From assembly GCA_013151235.1 (NCBI GenBank), contig JAADIO010000042.1:1-42506 (forward strand): a DNA stretch of 42,506 nt, in the 5' to 3' direction. The DNA comes from Deltaproteobacteria bacterium (GTDB lineage Bacteria > CG2-30-53-67). A program made the position numbers and the translations under genes. Below the pieces are notes generated by a model. It did no database searches. It was not told the origin of the DNA and saw only the letters and a list, made by a program, of their open reading frames with translations. Below are positions 37,266-42,506 of the stretch, piece by piece (the first letter of the stretch is position 1; each line of letters begins with the position of its first letter).

Positions 37266-37376
37266 AATGCCTTTTTTTGCATGGTTTTGTGCGGAGCATT
37301 TATCTCACCGCAAGAACTTGACAACAATAAACCAGAACTTGGAGAAGCGGACGTAGCCGATAAGGAGCGGAATAAA

Positions 37377-37928
37377 ATGGCCAATCGAGTGGAAGTACGA
37401 TTCAGCGGGTCCGGCGGCCAGGGGATTATCCTGGCCGGGGTGATCCTGGCCGAGGCGGCGGCGATCTATGACGACAAGAATGCCGTACAGAGCCAGTCAT
37501 ACGGGCCCGAGGCACGGGGGGGAGCCAGCAAGGCCGAGGTGATTATCAGTGACGGGGAGATCGATTACCCCAAGGCGACGAATATCGACATCCTTCTGGC
37601 CCTGACGCAGGTGGCCTGCGACAAGTATTCATCGGATGTCAAAAAGGGTGGGGTGGTCATCATCGACCCCCTGGAGGTGAAGAAGGCCCCGAAGGGAGAG
37701 TTTAAGGTTTACTCCGTCCCGATTTTTGAAATCGCACAGGAAAAGATCGGGCGCCGGATTGTTGCGAATATCGTGGCCCTCGGCGCCGTTGTCGGGCTGA
37801 CCGATGTGGTGACCCGTGCGGCGATTGAAGAGGCGGTCCTGTCCCGGGTCCCCCGCGGGACGGAGGATCTGAACCTCAAGGCGTTGAAGGCGGGGCTGGA
37901 TGCGGCGGAAAGAATCAAATCCTCGTGA
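37377..37928 (+). CDS. korC: 2-oxoglutarate:ferredoxin oxidoreductase gamma subunit
   Basis: The 183-residue gamma subunit begins MANRVEVRFSGSGGQGIILAG and has QSQSYGPEARGGASKAEV, both diagnostic of 2-oxoacid:ferredoxin oxidoreductase gamma chains. The start 37377 follows TAAGGAGCGGAATAAA; the longer frame to 37281 runs into repeat DNA. It completes the Kor complex with korDAB but is separated by the repeat block, so it may rely on readthrough or a promoter inside that block. Confidence 0.93.
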   Translation: MANRVEVRFSGSGGQGIILAGVILAEAAAIYDDKNAVQSQSYGPEARGGASKAEVIISDGEIDYPKATNIDILLALTQVACDKYSSDVKKGGVVIIDPLEVKKAPKGEFKVYSVPIFEIAQEKIGRRIVANIVALGAVVGLTDVVTRAAIEEAVLSRVPRGTEDLNLKALKAGLDAAERIKSS

Positions 37929-37988
37929 TTATCTCCTATGCCTTCAAATCCCGAAAGATTTGACTTGCCCTATCTTTTCATGATACTA

Positions 37989-38154
37989 AGTGGCCCGTAT
38001 TTGTAAATACGGTGGCATTTGAGTGCCGCGGGGCGGCCTCGTCTTCGTTACGTTCCCTGCGCCGTACCACAGGGGGTACGCCTCAGGCCCGTGCCTTGAC
38101 GAGACCGCCCTGCAGCCCTCTCGGTGCGTCACAGTATCTACGAACAGGGCCACT
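37989..38154. repeat. Large 166-bp symmetric palindrome upstream of ndk
   Basis: The ends AGTGGCCC (37989-37996) and GGGCCACT (38147-38154) are exact inverted repeats. Further in, GGGCGGCCTCGTC pairs with GACGAGACCGCCC, and the centre is CGTACC-ACAGGG-GGTACG (38063-38080), exactly midway. The whole can fold into one long imperfect hairpin. A perfect small palindrome CCGTATTTGTAAATACGG lies inside the left arm. It lacks coding capacity and looks like a mobile palindromic element. Confidence 0.8.
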
Positions 38155-38155
38155 A

Positions 38156-38171
38156 AAATAAAATTTTATTT
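38156..38171. repeat. Perfect AT-rich palindrome before ndk
   Basis: AAATAAAATTTTATTT is a perfect 16-bp palindrome, one base beyond the 166-bp element and 27 bp before the ndk ATG. It could be an operator or part of the element's insertion site. Confidence 0.5.
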
Positions 38172-38198
38172 CCTCTCATTGAATGAAGGAGCAGATCC

Positions 38199-38612
38199 AT
38201 GGAACGAACGCTATCGATTGTGAAGCCCGACGGGGTGAAGAAAAATATCCTCGGTGAGGTGATCCGCCGCTTTCAGGAAGCGGGAATCCGGATTGCCGCC
38301 ATCAAGATGATCCGGATGACGAAAGCCGAGGCCGAAGGGTTCTACGCCGTACACAGAGAGCGGCCCTTCTTTTCAAGCCTGACCGAGTTCATGTCCTCCG
38401 GTCCCTGTGTGGTGATGGTGCTGGAAGGGGACGGGGTGATCAAAAAGAACCGGGAACTGATGGGGGCGACCAATCCCGCGGAAGCAGCAGTTGGAACCAT
38501 CCGGAAGGATTTTGCCGGCAACATCGAACAGAATGCCGTTCACGGTTCCGATGCGCCCGAGACGGCGGCTTTCGAGATTTCCTACTTTTTCAACGCACTG
38601 GAGATCCACTAA
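38199..38612 (+). CDS. ndk: Nucleoside diphosphate kinase
   Basis: The 137-residue enzyme balances NTP pools by phosphate transfer through a His. It begins [20 protein letters not shown] and has the active-site motif [12 protein letters not shown] with His115. ATG follows GAAGGAGCAGATCC. Length is typical. It is separated from korC by the palindromic element, so it probably has its own promoter, though none was clear. Confidence 0.97.
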   Translation: MERTLSIVKPDGVKKNILGEVIRRFQEAGIRIAAIKMIRMTKAEAEGFYAVHRERPFFSSLTEFMSSGPCVVMVLEGDGVIKKNRELMGATNPAEAAVGTIRKDFAGNIEQNAVHGSDAPETAAFEISYFFNALEIH

Positions 38613-38678
38613 GGACCGGGGTAGGGGACTGGAAACGAAAAGTTTTTCACTCTCCTTTCCAAAGAACTCACTTTTCCT

Positions 38679-39335
38679 TCATGACAGGGCGGCTTTCAAT
38701 ATGCGATGGATCTCTTCACAGAGAACGACGATATCTTCCGTGGAGAGATACTCGGGAATGGTTGCGTCAAAGAGAAGGTTCAGGTCGGGAGGGATTCCTT
38801 CTTCTCCTCGGTAATAGATGTACTGAACCGTTACACGGGGCAACGGATGTAGAAGGAAAGAAAGATCCCCCTCGGCTGTTTTGGTGCCGCCCAATGTTTC
38901 CACGGCAGCAATCAGCTTGTCCTGATTTGCATCGAAAAGCCTGAGTATCGGAAAGATAACCCGTCCCCGGAAGGGTTGAAAATAGAGCGCCCCCTGGGGA
39001 ACCTCTTTAAAAGAGATCCTTCTTCCGTCGAGGGGTATTCCGCCGGCCTGTAACAGGTAGTGCAGGATCAGGATCGCCAGACGGATTCCCGCCGGTTCAT
39101 CGTCGAGATAAACTTCCCGTCCCTTCGTTTTTACAAGAATCTTTCTGTTCAGGAAATGAGTCTCCAGTGTCCCGTCTGCGTGCAATGCGGCACCGCTTCG
39201 GTCGGAAATTGCCTGCAGATCCTCTTTGAGGAGGGCATCGACGGCATTGTTGTACGCGGCTTGCAGTGCCTTTTCGTAGTTGGTCTTCATCGATTGACTG
39301 TACTTCCATGTAAGAGTCGGGTTTTTTGTTTGCAT
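38679..39335 (-). CDS. DUF3786 domain protein
   Basis: The 218-residue cytoplasmic protein matches DUF3786 by its ordered features: REVYLDDEPAGIRLAILILHYL, FKEVPQGALYFQPFRGRVIFP, and the end IPPDLNLLFDATIPEYLSTEDIVVL. Its function is unknown; it occurs mainly in anaerobes, sometimes fused to or near iron-sulfur or corrinoid proteins. Here it stands alone, convergent with ndk. The start is uncertain: ATG 39335 or ATG 39290 (MKTNYEKAL); neither has a strong ribosome site. Confidence 0.75.
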   Translation of the reverse strand: MQTKNPTLTWKYSQSMKTNYEKALQAAYNNAVDALLKEDLQAISDRSGAALHADGTLETHFLNRKILVKTKGREVYLDDEPAGIRLAILILHYLLQAGGIPLDGRRISFKEVPQGALYFQPFRGRVIFPILRLFDANQDKLIAAVETLGGTKTAEGDLSFLLHPLPRVTVQYIYYRGEEGIPPDLNLLFDATIPEYLSTEDIVVLCEEIHRILKAALS

Positions 39336-39452
39336 GTTCAAAATAATTCATTTTAGCAGAATCGGTTGGACGCAGACAACCAAAATTGACATCGGTCCGA
39401 TTATGGTCTACCCTCAACGGAAAATGATTCAATGCTTTTCGGGGGAGGAGCG

Positions 39453-40385
39453 ATGAACAAGACCGGCCTGATCATTTCAGGGTACCATCATGACACGGGG
39501 GTTCATCCGGAACGTGCGGAGAGACTTCGTGCCGTTGAAGAGGTCTGCCGTTCCGATGATATTGCACCCCGCCTGCTCCGGTTGGAGCCCAGGGCTGCCA
39601 CGGTAGGCGAGCTGGCCCGGGTCCATGATCGTGATTATATCTTGCAGGTGGAAGAGGCATGCAAAGGAGGGATCCATGCCCTCGATGCGGACACGATGAT
39701 CTCAAGCGCTTCTTATGAAGAGGCCTGCCGGGCGGCGGGGTCCGGGCTGACGCTCCTCGATGCCATGATGGCGGGACTGGTGCGAAACGGTTTCTGTGCC
39801 GTACGTCCCCCGGGGCATCATGCGGAACACGATCGGGCCATGGGTTTCTGTCTTTTTAATAATGTAGCAGTCACCGCCCGGTATGCTCAGGAGAGGCACG
39901 GCCTGAAGAATATCCTCATTGTCGATTGGGACGTGCATCATGGAAATGGAACGCAGAACAGTTTTTATGCCGATCCCTCGGTCTTCTACTTCAGTATTCA
40001 TCAATATCCCCACTATCCGGGGAGCGGTGCCGACGACCAGCGGGGGAAGGGAGAGGGGGAGGGGAGAACGCTGAATGTTCCTCTCCCGGCCGGGGGAGAT
40101 GACAAGGTCTACCGGGAGTCATTGGTCAACAATCTCATGCCGGAGATTGAGGGATTTGCCCCCGATCTGATTCTGGTTTCAGCCGGTTTTGATGCCCACA
40201 TGGATGATCCCCTTGCCGGGATGAATGTAACCGATGAGGGGTTCGGGTGGATGACGGAGTTTCTGGTCGATCTGGCCGGGGAGCATTGCGGGGGGCGTCT
40301 CCTTTCCTTGCTGGAAGGGGGATACAGTCTTTCCGGGCTCAAAGGGGCGGTGCGAATGCATCTGCGGGCACTGGTGAAAGTGTGA
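39453..40385 (+). CDS. Histone deacetylase family (AcuC/HDAC-like) zinc hydrolase
   Basis: The 310-residue protein has the arginase-deacetylase fold. Motifs are YHHDTGVHPERAERL, the active-site PPGHHAEHDRAMGFCLFNN, zinc ligands in VDWDVHHGNGT and SAGFDAHMDDPL, and LLEGGYSL. Bacterial members remove acetyl groups from small amines, polyamines or proteins. ATG 39453 follows GGGGGAGGAGCG. It might act on acetyl-polyamines given the deoxyhypusine-synthase-like enzyme elsewhere in the window, but that is speculation. Confidence 0.92.
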   Translation: MNKTGLIISGYHHDTGVHPERAERLRAVEEVCRSDDIAPRLLRLEPRAATVGELARVHDRDYILQVEEACKGGIHALDADTMISSASYEEACRAAGSGLTLLDAMMAGLVRNGFCAVRPPGHHAEHDRAMGFCLFNNVAVTARYAQERHGLKNILIVDWDVHHGNGTQNSFYADPSVFYFSIHQYPHYPGSGADDQRGKGEGEGRTLNVPLPAGGDDKVYRESLVNNLMPEIEGFAPDLILVSAGFDAHMDDPLAGMNVTDEGFGWMTEFLVDLAGEHCGGRLLSLLEGGYSLSGLKGAVRMHLRALVKV

Positions 40386-40669
40386 AGGGGATCAAGGTTT
40401 ATTCCCTTCTTTATCCAAATTTCCGTTGTTATGATTTTGACGTTTTTCTCCTTCCCATTGCAGTATTCTGATGACCGGAGGTCGGCAGGCCTCCTCTTTC
40501 CATAAAAAATCCTTTCGAATCAATCAGTTGCAAAAAAAATGTATTTATTTGAATTTTTTTCGCGACTTTTGGCCTCCTCATGTTACTAATATGGTAAATA
40601 CCCTTTGGGAATCCCCCGGGGAGTGGTTAATGCGATCCCCCTTGCTACGCCGCTCTCCGATCCCCTGTG
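40386..40669 (+). other. Gene-free interval, possible small RNA
   Basis: This 284-bp stretch after the HDAC-like gene ends in a strong plus-strand terminator. It contains a GGAGG/CCTCC hairpin near 40477-40493, then an AT-rich run (40520-40560), then GC-rich sequence with GGGG and CCCC blocks (40600-40669). A short open frame (40471-40701) is unlikely to be a gene because it reads through the terminator. A small RNA from about 40590 to 40694 is possible, but no good promoter was found. Confidence 0.3.
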
Positions 40670-40694
40670 AAGCCCGCGAAAGCGGGCTTTTTTT
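40670..40694 (+). terminator. Strong rho-independent terminator with GAAA tetraloop
   Basis: AAGCCCGC (40670-40677), loop GAAA and GCGGGCTT (40682-40689) form a perfect 8-bp stem followed by a run of T. It acts on the plus strand, although the nearest plus-strand gene ends 285 bp earlier. A-tracts on the left are too few for it to serve nadB well. Confidence 0.9.
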
Positions 40695-40722
40695 TGTTTG
40701 AACCGTTGCGAATAACCGGAGA

Positions 40723-42306
40723 TTAAGCGCTCTGCTGGATCCGGTGTTGCTTGACCGTAGTTGTTTGTTCGGGGAAATCGGTCCGGTAATGGGCACCGAC
40801 GCTTTCTCGGCGTTCCAGGGCGGCCCGGGTGATCAGGGTGGCCACGGTGATCATGTTCTGTAGTTCCAGCCCGTTTTTTTCGTGATAGATTTCTTCAAGA
40901 CAGGGTGTCCAATCCTGCAGACGTTCCACGGCTTCGGAGAGCGATTTCCCGCATCGAATGATGCCGACCCGGTCCCACATCAGTTTCCGTAGCATGCCGC
41001 GAAGTTCATTAAGCTCAGCCGGCGATTCATGGGCGGCAACCGGCCGGTCGGCATAAGGGTTGGCGATCCGGTCCGGGAGCGTATGAATCTGTTCTCCATA
41101 GCGGGCGGCTGCTTTTCCCGCACGAGTCCCGAAGACGATTCCTTCGAGGAGGGAATTGCTGGCCAGACGGTTGGCACCGTGGACCCCGGTGCAGGCGACT
41201 TCCCCGGCGGCGAAGAGGCCCGGAAGATTCGTCGCTCCGTCGAGATCGGTTTCCACACCCCCCATCATATAATGGGCGGCAGGACTGACGGGGATTCGGT
41301 CCCGTGTAATGTCGATCCCGTAGGAGAGACAGGTAGAATAGATCTGCGGGAACCGCCGACGGACAAAGGCAGCATCGAGATGGGTGAGGTCGAGATAGAC
41401 ATGAAAGCTTTTGGTGGAGACCATTTCCGATACAATGGCCCTGCTGACGATATCCCGTGGAGCCAGTTCCCGTTCGGGATGATAATTGCCGACAAATTTC
41501 CGTCCGAAAATATTCAGGAGCTTTGCCCCTTCGCCGCGCATTGCCTCGGAAAGGAGAAATGAAGGCGCTCCCGGAAGATAGAGGGTGGTCGGATGGAACT
41601 GTACAAACTCCATGTCAACCAGTTTGGCTCCGCTCCGGTAGGCCATGGCCATGCCGTCGCCCGTCGCTACCGACGGATTGGAAGTTCGCTGGTAAAGATA
41701 TCCGGACCCTCCGGTGGCCAGCACGGTGGCCTTGGCCGTAATTGCCGAGATCTCTTTCTTCCGTTCGTCAAGAAGGTAGACTCCGTAACAGGCACCGTCG
41801 TGCATCAACAGATCGATGGTGTAGTGGTAATCGAATTTTCGGATATTTCGCAGGGTCTTGACATGGGCCAGCAGGCTGCGGACGACCTCCTTGCCGGTGG
41901 AATCACCATGAGAATGGACGATCCGCCGCTTGCTGTGGGCCGCCTCCCGGGTGAAGGCAAGTTTTGATCCTTCCCGGTCGAAGCGGGCCCCCCAGGCGAT
42001 CAACTCAAGGATATGATCCGGGCCTTCCTCGACCAGGACCCGGACCGCTTCTTCGTTGCAGAGACCTGCGCCGGCGGCGATGGTGTCGTCGAAATGGAAG
42101 GTGATCTCGTCTTCGTCGCTTAAGACAACGGCAATGCCCCCCTGGGCATGGCCGGAACTTCCCGCCGAGGCCTCGTCCTTGGTGAGGACCAGTACTTCTC
42201 CGTATCGGCTCAATTCGATGGCGGCCAGGAGTCCGGCCACACCGCTGCCGATGACGAGGAAATCGGTCGAGGTTACGGGGAGTCTGGATGTCGGGATGTT
42301 TATCAT
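40723..42306 (-). CDS. nadB: L-aspartate oxidase
   Basis: The 527-residue flavoprotein oxidises aspartate to iminoaspartate, the first step of NAD synthesis, with oxygen or fumarate as electron acceptor. It has the FAD site LVIGSGVAGLLAAIEL and SSGHAQGGIAVV; GREHSKRR-like contacts appear as REAAHSKRRIVHSHGDSTG. SPAAHYMMGGVETDLDGAT and GANRLASNSLLEGIVFG follow. The RIVHSHGD region and length distinguish it from SdhA/FrdA. Neither nadA nor nadC is adjacent. ATG 42306 lacks a strong ribosome site. Confidence 0.96.
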   Translation of the reverse strand: MINIPTSRLPVTSTDFLVIGSGVAGLLAAIELSRYGEVLVLTKDEASAGSSGHAQGGIAVVLSDEDEITFHFDDTIAAGAGLCNEEAVRVLVEEGPDHILELIAWGARFDREGSKLAFTREAAHSKRRIVHSHGDSTGKEVVRSLLAHVKTLRNIRKFDYHYTIDLLMHDGACYGVYLLDERKKEISAITAKATVLATGGSGYLYQRTSNPSVATGDGMAMAYRSGAKLVDMEFVQFHPTTLYLPGAPSFLLSEAMRGEGAKLLNIFGRKFVGNYHPERELAPRDIVSRAIVSEMVSTKSFHVYLDLTHLDAAFVRRRFPQIYSTCLSYGIDITRDRIPVSPAAHYMMGGVETDLDGATNLPGLFAAGEVACTGVHGANRLASNSLLEGIVFGTRAGKAAARYGEQIHTLPDRIANPYADRPVAAHESPAELNELRGMLRKLMWDRVGIIRCGKSLSEAVERLQDWTPCLEEIYHEKNGLELQNMITVATLITRAALERRESVGAHYRTDFPEQTTTVKQHRIQQSA

Positions 42307-42358
42307 CGGGAATACTCTATTCCATAGACGGCATCAATGTAAATTCTTTTTTCAACCT

Positions 42359-42506
42359 TGATGGTGTCGTAAAAAGTCACGAAGCCCTTCGACCCTTCGA
42401 CCGGCTCAGGACAGGCCCTTCGACCGGCTCAGGACAGGCGTGCTCAGGGCGAACGGTGTAAGTGATTGATATTCCGTTCGTGGTGAGCCTGTCGAACCAT
42501 GAACGG
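42359..42506 (-). repeat. Dispersed repeat with terminal inverted repeat, copy C
   Basis: This element is in the opposite orientation to copies A and B. Its plus-strand left end, TGATGGTGTCGTAAAAAGTC, matches the TIR of copy B. It continues with CACGAAGCCCTTCGACC, a tandem pair of CCCTTCGACCGGCTCAGGAC units, then GCGAACGGTGTAAG and ATTGATATTCCGTTCG. It runs off the window end, so the other terminus is not seen. It lies 52 bp upstream of the nadB start and may affect its promoter. Confidence 0.8.

Noticed and set aside
36725-37321. 198-residue plus-strand frame after korB
   Set aside because: It reads through repeat DNA, is very rich in Arg, Gly and Lys, and overlaps the end of korB; not a credible protein.
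40471-40701. 76-residue plus-strand ORF after the HDAC-like gene
   Set aside because: It reads through a perfect rho-independent terminator and has no ribosome site supported by context.

Overview
The window is a GC-rich chromosomal stretch from what looks like an anaerobic or microaerophilic bacterium of the broad Desulfobacterota (former Deltaproteobacteria) kind. That placement is an inference. It rests on the gene content: a 2-oxoacid:ferredoxin oxidoreductase instead of an oxoglutarate dehydrogenase, an 11-heme NapC-type cytochrome, a di-heme peroxidase, a DUF3786 protein, a CFI-box C-terminus, and a cyclohydrolase (FchA) next to FolD. No rRNA, tRNA, CRISPR array or intact insertion sequence was found.

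Layout. 1-5.1 kb: a dispersed repeat, a membrane hybrid histidine kinase translationally coupled to a short porin-like ORF, a decayed hybrid-kinase pseudogene, and a MauG/CcpA-type peroxidase. 5.2-10.5 kb: a deoxyhypusine-synthase-like enzyme, convergent acs, a lone receiver-domain regulator and an 11-CxxCH cytochrome. 10.8-18 kb (plus strand): radC-glnD, glgC, a DUF2062 membrane protein, an acetoacetate-decarboxylase-like protein and holA. 18-24.1 kb (minus strand): rpsT, rluB, scpB, scpA, trpS, an M50 metalloprotease and a MinD-like ATPase, interrupted by one plus-strand 91-residue gene and one dispersed repeat. 24.3-26 kb: fchA-folD with a good promoter and a terminator. 26-29 kb: an exported subtilase with a CFI-box tail, and an exported ComEA-like helix-hairpin-helix protein. 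29-38 kb: sdhCDAB-sucCD-korDAB, repeat DNA, korC, which is the whole oxoglutarate-to-fumarate branch of the TCA cycle in one array. 38-42.5 kb: a 166-bp palindrome, ndk, a DUF3786 protein, a histone-deacetylase-family enzyme, nadB and a third dispersed repeat.

How the genes work together. KorABCD, SucCD and SdhCDAB interconvert 2-oxoglutarate, succinyl-CoA, succinate and fumarate, using ferredoxin and quinone as carriers; the array could run oxidatively or reductively. Acs feeds acetyl-CoA and NadB begins NAD synthesis. FchA and FolD handle one-carbon units, and FolD appears to have lost its own cyclohydrolase residues. GlnD senses nitrogen status and GlgC starts glycogen synthesis. ScpAB, HolA, RadC, RpsT, RluB and TrpS are housekeeping.

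The most unusual material is the intergenic DNA. It holds three copies of an element with terminal inverted repeats, a symmetric 166-bp palindrome before ndk, and a composite repeat block that splits the kor genes. The most interesting protein-level observation is the FolD active-site loss beside fchA.
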